The position numbers were made by a program, and so were the translations under genes. Positions 1 to 12,133 of a stretch of 64,000 nt of DNA are shown piece after piece. This stretch comes from Heterohyrax brucei. Taxonomy: Eukaryota > Chordata > Mammalia > Hyracoidea > Procaviidae. The stretch lies in NCBI GenBank assembly GCA_028571685.1, contig CM053143.1:152390329-152454328 (forward strand). The letters run 5' to 3'. The notes beneath the pieces are model-generated. The model was given only the letters and a program-made list of their open reading frames with translations. It had not been told where the DNA came from and ran no database searches. Numbering within the stretch: the stretch's first letter is position 1; each line of letters opens with the position of its first letter.

Positions 1-1350
1 AGGTTTCTCAACGTACATAAGTCTGTTGGTTACTTGTAGTAAGGTGTTGTAATTCTCTGCACAGTTCTCTTATTTCTCCAGTTAGATTTATTCCTAGATA
101 TTTTATCTTCTTAGGGGCTATAATAATGGTATTTATTTAGTGATTTCCTCTTTGATGTTCCCTTCGTTGGTGTAAAGCAATCCTACAGATTTAATTATGT
201 TTATCTTATATCATGATACTTTCCCAGTAGTTTACCTAGGGAGTCTTTAGGGTTCTGTTAGTTCTGTTAGTTCCAGTAGTTTACCTAGGGAGTCTTTAGG
301 GTTCTCCATCTATACGATCCCATCATCTGTAAAAAGGAAGATCCTGAATAGAAGCAGTGACAATAGGCATCCTTGCCTAGTTCCCATTCTCAGGGGGCTC
401 TTTCAGTGTCTTTCCATTTGGAACAATGTAGGCGGTTGTCTTTACTGACACGCACCATACTGCACTGAGGAATTTCCCCTCTATTCCTATTTTGCTAAGA
501 GTTTTTAACATGAGTGAGTGTTAGACTTCATCAAATGCCTTTTCTGCATCAATTGACAAAATCAGATGATTCTTATCCTTCATGTTAATTATGTGGTTGA
601 TCACATTGTTTTTCTGATGTTGAACCAGTCTTGCATCCCTGGTATGAATCCAACTTGGTCATGACAAATTATTTTTTGATATGTTGTTGAATTCTACTGG
701 CCAGGATTTTGTTGAAGATTTTTGCATCCAGGTTCATGAGTGATATTGGTCTGTAATTTTCTTTTTTTGTGGGATATTTCCCAGGCTTTGGTATCAGGGT
801 TATGCTGGCTTCATAGAATGAATTTGGGAGTATTCCGTCCTTTTCTGTGTTGTGAAATAGCATCCGTAGTATTGGAATTAACTTTCTCTGAAAGCTTAGT
901 TGTATTCTCTGGTGAAACCATTTGGGTTAGGACTTTTCTTGGTTGGTAGTTTTTTTACTACTTTTTCAATCTCTTCTTTTGTGATAAATTGTTCTACTTC
1001 TCCTGGGATAATTTTGGTAGGTGAGATGAATCTAGACATTTGTCTGTTTCTACTAAGTTTTCAAATCTGTTACAGTTTTTTGTAGTATTCTGTTACGATA
1101 CTTTTGATTTTAATTGCTTGTGTTGTGACATTTCCCATTTCCCTTCTCCTTCAGGGTGACTCCTCTCCTGTTTTTTCTTTTGTAAGTTTAGACAACAGTG
1201 TATCAGTATTGTTGATCTTTACAAAGATCCAGCTTTTGGTTTTGTTAATTTTTTTCAATTGTTCTTCTATTCTCTAATTCATTTAGTTCTGCTCTAATCT
1301 TTATTATCTGTTTTCTTCTAGTGCCTGAGGGGTTCCTTTGTTGCTCTCTT
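1..1350 (-). mobile_element. L1 ORF2 fragment (reverse transcriptase part)
   Basis: Read on the minus strand, 669-863 encodes an L1 ORF2 stretch with [20 protein letters not shown] and [20 protein letters not shown], the start of the RT domain. The fragment is cut by the window edge and is broken by stops. It lies in the same orientation as N4BP2. Confidence 0.85.
222..306. repeat. Short tandem duplication inside L1 fragment
   Basis: A unit containing AGTAGTTTACCTAGGGAGTC and the following TTTAGGGTTCT occurs twice, near 225-256 and 274-305, separated by a TTAGTTCTG-type spacer. Confidence 0.85.
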
Positions 1351-1449
1351 TCTATTTGTTCAAGTTAAGTCAGTCATTTCTATCATTTCACCTTTCAATA
1401 GTTCATCTGTTGCTCTGAAAATGTTTGCAAGCTGATTCACATGCTTTAA

Positions 1450-1735
1450 ATAAAGCAGGTGTTCGATACTGAAGGAGCTTACAGAGAAAATTCTAAACAA
1501 AGGTGAAAGGAATACACAGGTCACTGTACTAAAAAGAACTGGTTGACATGCAAACATTTAGGAGGTAAGATATAATCAAGAATTAATGGTACTGAAGGAA
1601 GAGGTCCAAGCTGCACTGAAGGAACTAGAAAAAAAAAACCAAAAAACAAGGCTCCAAGAATTGACAAAACACCTGTTGAGATGTTTCAACAAGCAGATGC
1701 AGTACAGGGTGCTCACCTGTCTGTGTCAAGGTCTT
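1450..1735 (+). mobile_element. RTE (BovB-like) LINE fragment, RT start
   Basis: The plus strand encodes degenerate RTE sequence just before and at the start of the RT domain. The stretch reading LKELEKK...KHLLRCFNKQMQ corresponds to the IDEISVEMFQQMD stretch of the better copy at 3427-4757. It is frame-broken. Confidence 0.6.
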
Positions 1736-2804
1736 TCTTCCTAATCTGTCTTAGTCTGGAAACTCAGCAGAAACCTGTTGCCTGCTGGTATTTGAAACAC
1801 TGTTACACAGCTTCTAGCATGACAAGAACATGCAAGCTACCACAACACAACAAACTGACAGACATACAAAGATAACTCTGTAGTATCACCAGTTTCTAAA
1901 AATGACTGAAGTTTCCCCCAATTATCTAAAACAAAATAACATCTTAAACTCTACCCAAAGACCACATTTGATGGTCCCTCAGTTTACAGGGACTCCTGGG
2001 AGCATGGCCCCCAGACTCTCTAATCCTAACCTGTATCCAACTCTGTGGCCATCTGTCCTGACAAAGACTGAACTGGACTATACAAAACAAAGAGTGCAGA
2101 GCAAACCTTTGGACTTTAATATGTACCCAGGGCTGCTTTATAAGCTCATCACCAGAGCCGAGATGATCCAGTGGGTGGGTGGAGGTATCAGATCTTGGTC
2201 AAAGGGTCACAGGAAGTTCTGGATGAAAGGGGGAAGTACACTGTCACGGTGGGGGTGGGCAGTTAGAACAGAGTAGTGGCTAAAGTTTCGGGTACTATTC
2301 GGCAAATTGATATAGATTGTTAAATTGTCCTTAATCACAATAAAAATTTATTTTAATTAATTTAATTTATTTTAGTACCATCTAATTTAATTTATTTTAA
2401 AAAAAGAAAAGCATTTTACAGCAACTTATTTGAATTAGGGCCCAAACAATTCCACACACTGCATTTGGTTGATAAAATTCTTAAATATAAAGGTCTTTAC
2501 TCCTCTTGATTTTCTTTACACTGCATTTGCTAAATTTTTTTTTTATTATTTATCCTGTAGTAATTCAGAGGGTGGATTTTGCTAATTGTACCCTCACAGT
2601 GCCTTTTTACTTGTTCTTCTCTTCCTGGTATATTCCTGTAAAGTAGCAGTCACATCAAAAGGCCTGATATGCTTCTAATTTGATTTGAGGGCAAAAAGAT
2701 TTCATAGGTCATGTTGCATATTTCAACCAGAAGGCATGTAAGGCCCATATATTTCTAATTCATTTTTTGATCTTTTCATTGTGTCATGACTAAAAGTAAA
2801 GCAA
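1736..2804. other. Intronic stretch, unclassified; holds a 124-codon ORF
   Basis: No host exon is recognised. An open frame at 1902-2276 (+) has no domain I recognise; its base composition and placement suggest repeat-derived sequence. 2335-2402 is a low-complexity run of TTAATTTAATTTA-type units. Confidence 0.4.
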
Positions 2805-3012
2805 GAAACCAAAACCCAAACCCACTGCCACTGAGTTGGTTCTGACTCATAGCGACCCTAGAGGTCTGAGTAGAACTGTCCCATAGAGTTTCCAAGGAGC
2901 AGCTGGCAGATGTGAACTGCCATAGTGTTTCCAAGGAGCTCCTGGTGGATTTGAACTGCCAACTTTTGTTTAGCAGAGGTAGCACTTAACCCACTACACC
3001 ACCAGGGTTTCC
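2805..3012 (-). repeat. AfroSINE-type SINE
   Basis: On the minus strand it reads from a tRNA-like head (GGAAACCCTGGTGGTGTAGT) to a tail with the ATGAGTCAGAACCAACTCAG-type block. The segment around TTTCCAAGGAGC is present twice (2889 and 2929), giving a copy about 40 bp longer than its neighbours. Confidence 0.9.
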
Positions 3013-3426
3013 AGAGCAGGAAAGAGCTACACATGTTCATGGGCCATGTTTCTCTTGAACAATACTACCATCTGGTGGTTACTGATGGTACTACAGGCTA
3101 CCATGGGTGACAACATTGCAGAGATACCTCCTATGTTTAAGAAAAGTTCACCCTGAGCAAGTTGAAGGGACGGGGGTGGGGGGGAACTGCTGCCTTAGAG
3201 TCAATCCCTACTGAAAGTTACCGAAGTTTTTTGAAAAAAATTTTATATAAAATTCACATGATTTAATCATTACGAATCAACTGAACAGTACATTTGCAAC
3301 CATCACTATTACCTAATTCAACAAAATTTCCATCACCCCAAAAAGAAACCTCATACTTGTGAGACGTCACCCCCCATTCCTGCCTCTCCAGCCTGACAAC
3401 CATTAATCTACCCTCTGTCTCTGTTA

Positions 3427-4757
3427 TTATTGAGTGCCATCAAGTTTGTTACGACTCAAGTAACCCTAGGTACAATAGACAAAACACTGCCCAGTCCCAA
3501 CCACTGCTGTGTTTGAGCCCATCCTTGCTTCTCAGGAGCATTCTGGTTGTACTTCTTCCAAGATAGCTTAGGTTCATTTTTCTAGCAATTCATGGTATAT
3601 TCAATATTCTTAGTCAACACCATTCAATTCATGAGATCAATTCTTCTTTGGTCTTCCTTGTTCACTGTCCAGCTTCTGCATGCAAATGATGCAACTGAAA
3701 ATACCATGGCTTGGGTCAGGTGCACTTTAGTCTTTAAGATGACACTGATACTCTGCAATACTTTAAAGAAGGCTTTTGAAGCATGTTTTCCCAATGCAAT
3801 GCATCTTTTGATTTTTTGACTGCTGCTTCCATGGGTGCTGATTGTAGAACCAAGTAAAATGAAAACCTTGACAACTTCAATCTTTTCTTTATCATGTTGT
3901 TTACTGGTCCAGTTGTGAGGGTTTTTGTTGTCTTGATGTTGAGGTGCATCCCATACTGAAGGCTGTGGTCTTTGATATTCATCAGTAAATGTGAAATCCT
4001 CTTCACTTTCAGCAAGCAACGTTGTGTCATCTACATAACACAGGTTATGCACATTGTTATGAGTCTTCCTCCAATCCTGATGCCTTGTTCTTCTTCATAT
4101 AGTCCAGCTTAGATTATTTGCTCAGCATACAGATTGAAAAGCTGTGGTGAAAGGATATAACCCCGACACACACCTTTGCTGACTCTAAACCATGCAGTAG
4201 CCCCTTGTTCTGTTTGCACGACTGCCTCTTGATCCACATACAGATTCCTCAAAAGCACAATTAACTGTTTTGGAATTCCCATTCTCCTTAATGTTAGCTA
4301 TAATTTATTATAATCCACACAGTTCAATGCCTTTGCATAGTCAATGAAACACAGGTAAACATCTTTCTGGTATTCTCTGCTTTCAGTGAGATCCATCTGA
4401 CATCAGCAATGATAACCCTGGTTCTATGTCCTCTTCTGAATCCAGCTTGAATTTTTTGGCAGTTTCCTGTCAATGTACTATTGCAGTAATTTTTGAATGA
4501 GCTCGAGCAAAATTTTACTTGCATGTGATATCAGTGATATTGCTCGATAATTTCTGCATTAGGTTGGATCATCTTTCTTGGGATAAGGCATAAATAGCAT
4601 CTCTTCCAGTTGGTTGGCCAGGGAGGTGTCTCCCAAATTTCGTGGCATAGATGAGTAAGCACTTGCAGCACTACAATCCATTTGTTGAAACATCTCAACT
4701 GATATTTCATCAATTCCTGGAGCCTTGTTTTTTTGCCAATGCATTCAGTGCAGTTTT
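3427..4757 (-). mobile_element. RTE (BovB-like) LINE, RT domain to 3' end
   Basis: Several minus-strand frames encode an RTE reverse transcriptase: KAPGIDEISVEMFQQMD near 4710-4660, QAGFRRGHRTR near 4430, the catalytic-type CYVDDTTLLAESEEDF near 4040, and GSTISTHGSSSQKIKRCIAL near 3810. The 3' end (near 3427-3480) contains ACTCGATGGCACC-like sequence similar to the SINE tail. Frameshifts split it, so it is dead. Confidence 0.88.
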
Positions 4758-5410
4758 GACTGCTCACATTCAAGTTCAGATTGAAACTTAATAAAATCAA
4801 AACAAGTCCATGAGAATCAAAGTACAACCTTATGTAGATGCCCATCTGAGTTTGGAAACCACCTCAAGAACAGAGTTGATGCATTGAACACTAATGACCA
4901 AAGACCAGATGAGTTGTGGAACAACCTCAAAGACATCATCCATGAAGAAAGCAAGAAGTCATTTAAAAAGACAGGAAAGGAAGAAAAGACCAAATTGGAT
5001 GTCAGAAGCGACTCTGAAACTTGCTCTGGAACATCAAGTAGTTAAAGCAAAAGGAAGAAATGATGAATAAAAGAACTGAAGATTTCAAAGGGCAGCTCAG
5101 CAAGACAAAGCATTACAATGATATGTGTAAGGAGCTGCAGACAAAACACCAAAAGCGAAGAACACACTCTGCATTTCACAAGTCGAAAGAACTGAACAAA
5201 AAAATTCTAGCTTCCAGTTGCAGCAGTGGAGGATTCCACAGGGAAAATATTAAATGATTCAAGAAGCACAAAGAGAAGATGGAAGGGATACCAGAAACAA
5301 CTGGTCAATGGTCAACCATTCCAAGAGTAGCACACGATCAGGAATCAATGGCACTAAAGGTTCAGCCATACCATAGCAAAGGTCAGTACTTTAATTCCTT
5401 TCACAGTAGA

Positions 5411-5815
5411 ATAACACTCGATTGTATGAATGTACCATATGTTTCCATACATCAGCTGATGAACGCTTGAGTTCTTCATTCTTTTCAGCTACTATAAATA
5501 ATGCTGCTATTAACCTGTGCATGTGTTTTTTGTGAACGTGTGTTTCCAGTTCTCTTAGCTATATACCTACGGAAAACCCTGGTGGCATAGTGGTTAAGTG
5601 TGACGTCTGCTAACCAAAACGTCAGCAGTTCAAATCTGGTAGGCACTCCTTGGAAACGCTGTAGGGCGGTTCTGCTCTGTCTTATAGGGTCACTAGGACT
5701 CAGCATCAATTCAACATCAGTGGGTTACATGGTAACTCTATGTTTGACTTTTTGAGAAAATAAGTTTTTCACAGCAGCTGCACTACTTTACATTCCCATC
5801 AGCAACAGATGATGA
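5411..5815 (-). mobile_element. L1 3'-end fragment inserted in RTE, interrupted by SINE
   Basis: Minus-strand L1 sequence (the plus-strand complement reads ACTATAAATAATGCTGCTAT and TACATTCCCATCAGCAACA) runs 5411-5570 and 5729-5815. The SINE at 5571-5728 separates the two parts. Confidence 0.75.
5571..5728 (+). repeat. AfroSINE-type SINE
   Basis: The head is AAAACCCTGGTGGCATAGTG, with a B-box-like CAGCAGTTCAAATCT and a TATAGGGTCACTAGGACTCA tail block. It sits inside the L1 fragment. Confidence 0.92.
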
Positions 5816-6245
5816 TTCTGACTTTGTCCATTATCTAGCTAACTCACCTATAAAATGAGGAAGACAGAAGAACTGATGCCTTTGAATTGGCTTGTTGGAG
5901 AAGAATAATGAATGTACCATGGACTGCCAAAAGAACAAATAGATCTGTTCTGGAAGAAGTACAATCAGAGTGTTCTTTGGAAGCACAGATGGCAAGACTG
6001 CATCTTACACACTTTGGACATGTTGTCAGGAGGGGTTAGTCTTTGGAGAAAGACATCATGTGTGGCATAATGGAAGGTCAGCAAAAAGGAGGAAGACCTT
6101 CGATGAGATGATCAATACAGTGGCTGCAAAAATGGTCTTCAGCACAAAAATGACTGTGGACATAGTGCAAGACCAGGCAGTGTTTCATTCTGTTGCTCGT
6201 AGGGTTGCTGTGAGAACTGACTCAACAGCACCTAACAACGTGCTT

Positions 6246-6687
6246 CATAGTTTCTTACCCTTCCCCTTTTATCTGTGTACAATTTTATCTTTCCTCTCTC
6301 TCTTTCTGGTAGAAATCAACATCTTTAATTTAATACTTGTATTAAATGTTTATGTACCCATAACCAATCTGTAGTACTTTTCAACTTGACTGTGATAGTT
6401 TATGACAACAGATAAATCTCCAACCTTTTATGTCAGTCATGTTTAATTTCAGCTATTTAGTTATAAATGCTATGTTGAGCTAATAAACCTGGATAAGGTA
6501 TCGTATTAACATTTCCTAAAATGTATATATAAATCAATTAACCAGAACAACAGACATCAAAGACAGGACAGGGCTAAGAAGCCATAAGGTGATCCCTGAG
6601 GTACAGGACTCTAGCATCTGTACAATAAAAGAGAAAGGCAAGGTAAGAAATCAAAAATAATTTTGTCTCAAATTAACATTTTGTTAT
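6246..6687. other. Intronic stretch, nothing recognised
   Basis: AT-rich sequence without an exon, RNA gene or repeat that I can name. Confidence 0.5.
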
Positions 6688-8585
6688 GTTTTCAGTGAAA
6701 GTTTACACAGCAAATTAGTTTTCCATTCAACAATCACTACACAAATCGTTCAAACATGGATTACAATTTTCACACAACATATTAACCTTCCCATTAATTC
6801 CTTTCTGGGTGTTTCACTTCTGGTAGTCCAGTTTCCCTTTCATGTTTGCTTTAGAGTAACTGTTAATCACTTGGTGTTATACAGATGTTTTTTTAAAGAA
6901 GTGCAGTACTAACTAGTAACATTCTTTATTTTATAAGCCAAGTTGTTATTTAGTTAAAATGCTACCTCAGGGAGTAGGTTCTGTTCAAAGGAAGTAGGTT
7001 CTGTTTAAAGTTTATGGAGTATCTCAGAAGGACAGTCTTAAGGAGTCCTCTAGTCTTAATCAGTTCATTTTTTAACATTTCATTGTGGGTTACATGAAAG
7101 TTTACCAAACAAATTAGTTTCTCCTTCAGTAATTTATGAACATTTTGCTTTGTGACATCAGTTGCAATATCTTCAGACAAGACAGCACTTTCCACCTTTT
7201 TCCCTTGGGTTCCCCATTTCTATTTCCCTATGTTTCCTGTCCTTTCCTACCTTCCAAACTTTGTTTTGGTACAAATGCTGCCTTTTTGATCTAATATAGT
7301 TGATTGTTCAGAGGAGCCTGTTCTTCATGGGTGTTACTGTTCACTCTGCAGGCCTTTCTGTTTTGACTCAAAGGTGACCTTTCAGAGCAAGCTCTGTTCC
7401 AGATTGGAAGGGTGTCTAAGGGCCATAGTCTTGGGGGAATTGTACCAGTCTGTATCAGACTAGTAAGTCTGCTCTTTTTATGAATGTGAATTCTGCTCTG
7501 CATTTTCCTCCCACTCTGTCCCATGCCTTCTGCTGTGATCCTGATCAGAGGGGCTGGCACTGGTGGGCACCATCTAGCTATTCTGGTCTCAGGCTAGCAG
7601 CGGCTGTGGTCTGTGTGGTTCGTTTCCTTGAGTCTTTGATTTTCTTCACTTTTATTTGCTCCAGACAAGAGACTAATAGTTGTATGTTAGATGACCGCTC
7701 ACAAGCTTTTAAGACCCCAGACATTATGTACCAAAACAGGATACAGAACATTGTCTTCATGGACTACACTATGCCATCTGACTTAGATGTCCCACCAGAG
7801 GATGACACTAAATCTTCAAGCCCAGTGACCCGGCTGGTCAAGGTGCATGGTGATAGCTAGTAAACTTTGCAAACTAAGTTATCATAACTTTGCCTCTGTG
7901 TGCTCTAACATATACATTTATACAGTTGCAGCACATACAAATACATATGTAAAGACACCTTCTGTCAAACCTTTTTGCTCCCTTGTACTCCCATATGCCA
8001 TCCCACATCCGTACAGTTGACATATCAACCTATGTATCCCTTGGTAAGTTATTGTTCGTTACTGCAGGACTGTTTATGTAACAGCATTTACCATCGTTTC
8101 CTTTCACTCTTGTGTTCCACCCAGTGTCTTCCTCTGCCTTGGTCATGTTATCCTAACACCTTCCTTATTGCATATTACCTTTCGCTTCATCCAAGTTAAT
8201 AACATGTCTACCATCTAGCTAGTGATTTTCCCTTCTTTTCCTCCCATCCCTGGTGACCATCAAGAAGTTCCTTTCTAAAAAAATAAAACAAAACAAATGA
8301 AGTTTCTTTCTGTGTGTAAACCTTTTCTTGAGTTTTCATAACTGTAGTCCCATACGGGTATTTGGGCTTTGGTCATTGGTTTATTTCACTCAGCATAATG
8401 TCCTCCCTGTTCATCCGTGTTGTGGATGTTTTGCAGATTTGTTGTTATTCCTTTAACACTGCGTAGTATTCCATTGTGTGTATGTAGTTTGTTTATCTAT
8501 TCTGTTGATGTGCACTTAGGCTATTTCCATCTTTCTGCTACTGTAAATAATGCCATGATGACCATGCGTGTGCACATTAAAATAT
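6688..8585 (-). mobile_element. L1 3' end with long 3'UTR, type A
   Basis: On the plus strand it starts TCAGTGAAAGTTTACACAGC and ends in the L1 C-terminal/3' region (TTCCATTGTGTGTATGTAGT, CTGTAAATAATGCC). The roughly 1.3-kb 3'UTR has no reading frame of interest. A second near-copy of the GAAAGTTTAC...CAAATTAGTTT block at about 7090 suggests two overlapping or duplicated 3' ends. It differs from the 3'UTR of the nested L1s at 22-27 kb. Confidence 0.75.
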
Positions 8586-9117
8586 TCTAACACTGGTGAA
8601 AGGAGATGACTTCTCGTATTAGAGTCCAAGGTGAATTAAAAAGATAGTACTTGTCTAATAAATGCCACAGATTTTAAAACAACATGTTAAACCAACTATT
8701 CAAACAGTAAGTGCTGTGTATGTATTCAGCTCAGACAAGAGGCAGTCAACAGCTTTTGCTACTGACCTGCAAAGTGAAAAATACAAGCAGACAGGGAAAA
8801 GGGGGCACTGCCACTCAACAACACTCAGAAATTCTGCCTTTGGTGACAAAATGTCTCATCAGCTGTACTTACTTCTGTATTACCCAAAGACCCTCTTCAA
8901 ACAAACACAGTAAAACCTGTGTAAGGCACAAATCTGTCAGAAAGAAAATTCAAGTATTTTCTACTAAAACAAGCAACAGACAAGTGATAAAACTGTACCC
9001 AGTCAGAGGCAGAAAACTTGTGAGACCCAGAAAAACAAGGTAATCTTGTCAGGTTCCAGCTCTCACAAGTTTCACTTCCTACCAAACCAAGCTGACATCA
9101 TATATTAAAAGAAAAAT
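8586..9117. other. Intronic stretch, unclassified
   Basis: No exon or RNA gene is seen. A segment starting at ACAGTAAAACCTGTGTAAGG (about 8908) looks like the end of an old DNA transposon, but I could not find a matching partner end. Confidence 0.35.
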
Positions 9118-10018
9118 ACACCATGGCCAAGTGAGATTTATTCCAGGGATGCAAGGTGTCTTAGCATTACTCAAGCAAACAATACAATAATAAAGGGAAA
9201 AAACTGTATGATTATCCCAATCAACAGAGAAAAGGCATACGACAAAATCCAATATTCTGTCATGATAAAAAACACTCTATAAACTAGAAATAGAAAAATT
9301 TCTCAGTATTATAACGAACATTCACGAAAAATCTGTAACTGACATCATACTTGGTGCAGAAAGACTGAGAGTTTTCCCCCTAAGATAATCAAAAAGAATG
9401 AATGCTTTTAACACTGCTATTCACTAGTGTACTCGAAGTCCTAGTGAGAGTAATTAGGCAAAGAAATGAATGCTTCCTTTCTAACATAGTAAAACTATCT
9501 CTATTTTCACATGACATGATCCTTTACATAGAAAATACCAAAGAATCCACAAGAAACCTATTAAAGCTAATAACTGAACTCAGCAAAGTTGCAGGGTATC
9601 AGCTCAATGCACAAATTTCAGCTGGGTTTCTATATATTGATAATGAAAAACCTGAAAAGGAAGTTTAAGAAAATCATTCCATTTACAATGACAACTAAAA
9701 GAAAAAAATATTCAGGAATAAATTTAACCAAAGAGGTGAAAGACTTGTACCCTGAAAATTACAAAACATTGCTAAAGAAATTAAAGAAGGCCTAAATAAA
9801 TGGAAAGACATCCCATGTTCATGGATTGGAAAACAACATTGTTAAGATGTCAGTACTAGCCAAAGTGATCTATACTTTCAACACAACCCTTATCAAATTC
9901 CAACTGCCTTTTTTTGCAGAAATGTAAGAACCGATCCTAAAATTCATATGCTAAAGTAATCTTGAAAAAGAAGTACAAATCAGAAGGACTCACACTTCCC
10001 ATTCTCAAAATGTATGAT

Positions 10019-10174
10019 AACCCACTGCCGTCAAGTTGCATCTGACTCATAGTGACTCTACAGGTCAGGGCAGAACTGCCCCATAGAGTTCCCAAGGAGC
10101 ACTTGATGGATTTGAATTACCAACCTTTTGGTTAGCAGACATAGCACTTAGCCCTCTATACCACCAGGGTTTCC
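10019..10174 (-). repeat. AfroSINE-type SINE
   Basis: A complete-looking copy. The plus strand runs from AACCCACTGCCGTCAAGTTG to ACCACCAGGGTTTCC. It is inserted in L1. Confidence 0.92.
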
Positions 10175-10278
10175 AAAATATATGATAGAACTAACTAATC
10201 AAAACAGTGTGGTACCAGTATGACAACAGACATATAACCCAAAGGAATTTAACTGAGGGTCTAGAAATAAACCCATAT

Positions 10279-10440
10279 AAACCCTTGTGACATAGTGGTT
10301 TAGTGCTATGGCTGCTAATGAAAAGTCAAAAGTCCAAATCCACCAGGTACTCCTTGAAAACTATGGGAGCTGTTCTACTCTGTTTTATAGGGTCACCATG
10401 AGTCAGAACTGACTCGCCAGCATTGGGTTTGGTTTTTTGG
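10279..10440 (+). repeat. AfroSINE-type SINE
   Basis: The head is AAACCCTTGTGACATAGTGG and the tail ends in GGGTTTGGTTTTTTGG. It is inserted in the same L1 as the previous copy, in the opposite orientation and about 100 bp away. Confidence 0.92.
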
Positions 10441-11735
10441 GTTATCCATGGTCAACTGATTATCAAAAAGTGTGCCAAGTGCCTTCAATGGCAAAAGAAT
10501 AGTTTCTTCAGTAAATGATCTGGGACACTGTGTAAAACAATGGTGTTAGATTCATACCTCACACTATATACAAAAATTAACTCAAAATGACATCAATGAC
10601 CTAAATATAAAAATTAAAACCATAAAACTCTTAGAAGAAAACATATAGGTAATGCTTTGGGACCTGGTTTTTAACAATGGATTCTCAGATATACCACCAA
10701 AAGCATGAACAACAAGATAGACTAGATAAATTACACTTCACCAAAATTAAAAACTTTGTCCATCAAAGAATTTTATCAACAAAATAAGAAGACAACCTAC
10801 AAAAGTGGAAAAAAACAAATTGGGGAACCACATATCTGATAAGGATTTAACATCCAGAATGTACAAAGAATTCTTACAAAACTCAGTATCAAAAAGACAA
10901 ACAAACCAGTCAAAAAATGGGCAAAGCACTTGAATAGACATTTCTGCCAAGAAGATCTAAAACTAGCTAATAATAACATGAAAAGATGTCAATGTCATTT
11001 GTCACTAAGGAAATACAAATAAAAAAAATCACACTCATTAGGACAGCTATTATCAGAAAAATGGAAAACAGTCAGTGTTGGTAAAGACAAGGAGAAATTG
11101 GAACCTTTACCCAATTCTGGTGGGAATGCAAAACAGTACCGAGACTATGGAAAACAGTTTGGCAGCTCTTCAAAAAGCTAAACAACCAGCAACTGTACTT
11201 CTAGGTATATACCCAAAAAAACTAAAAGCAGTTACTCAGGTGCTTGTACACCAATGTCTGCTGCAGCATTATTCACAACAGTCAAAAGGTAAAAACAAGC
11301 TAAGTGTCCACCAGCAGATGAATGGATAAACAAAATGAGGTCCACACATACAATGGATTACTATTCATTCACAAAGAAAAATGAAGCTTTGATAAATCCT
11401 ATGACATGGATGAACTTAAAGAATATTGTTGAGGGAAATAAGTGAGACACAGAAGGTCAAATATGAAATGATTCCCATTTATACGAAATATCTAGAACAA
11501 GGAATTGCATAGAGACCAAAGTTTATTAGTACTTACCAGGGACAGATGGGGGTTAGGGAAATGGGGGATTATTACTTAAGGGGCATTGAGTTTTTGTTAA
11601 GGGTAATGAAAAATTTCAGAAATTTATAGTGATGAAAACTGTACAACATGGTATATTTAATTAATGTCACTAAATTGTACTTGTGAAAATGGCTGATACA
11701 GCAAAAGTTTATGATATATATTTTACAATAAAAAT

Positions 11736-12133
11736 TTTTTTTGAACAACAGGCATTTAATAAATACCTATTAATGCTAACAAATGCCTCTTAAACAAAGA
11801 TATATAATATTCCTAAAAGGTTCCATTTACAGACCACAGAGGATTCTCAGGTTATACCAGCACCTCTAATAAATTTAAGAGACAAATTACAAATAACTAA
11901 CATGGGAAAACAAAAAAGAAGGACAATGGTAATGCAAATGGGAATTCTTTCCCAAAAAGGTTCTTCTAATGAATGAGACCATCACAAACATCTATAAAGG
12001 TGGCACAGATATCTCTAAGCCTTCACGTTCAGACACTTCAGACTTTTAAAGTCATACTGGCAGAGGCAAAGGCACATTTTCTATTGAAAATGTGCCATTT
12101 TCTATTGAAAATATGCCATTAGCACAGTCCTAC
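11736..12133. other. Intron immediately downstream of the Smr exon
   Basis: AT-rich, with no exon found. GAAAATGTGCCATTTTCTAT shows a short local duplication near 12084-12118. Confidence 0.5.

Larger units (their letters stand above)
4758..6245 (+). mobile_element. RTE (BovB-like) LINE, 5'-truncated and lacking RT core, interrupted
   Basis: The plus strand encodes the endonuclease-RT linker (FGNHLKNRVDALNTNDQRPD, then DELWNNLKDIIHEE) at 4845-5400. It resumes at about 5823 with the C-terminal part (EDRRTDAFELACWRRIMNVP, WTAKRTNRSVLEE) and the 3' end near 6240. The intervening 5411-5815 is an L1 fragment that itself contains a SINE. The RT core is absent. It abuts the minus-strand copy head to head at about 4757. 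Confidence 0.8.
9118..11735 (+). mobile_element. L1 ORF2 (RT onward) to 3' end, carrying two SINEs
   Basis: The plus strand shows L1 RT sequence (TTCCAGGGATGCAAGGTG; frames with VLVRVIRQRNE and [17 protein letters not shown]), then the C-terminal part and a 3' end near 11735 (GATATATATTTTACAATAAA). SINEs at 10019-10174 and 10279-10440 interrupt it. It has multiple stops and is antisense to N4BP2. Confidence 0.85.

Noticed and set aside
3624..4052. 142-codon minus-strand frame as a host gene
   Set aside because: It is the RTE reverse transcriptase (YVDD-type motif) and is frame-broken.
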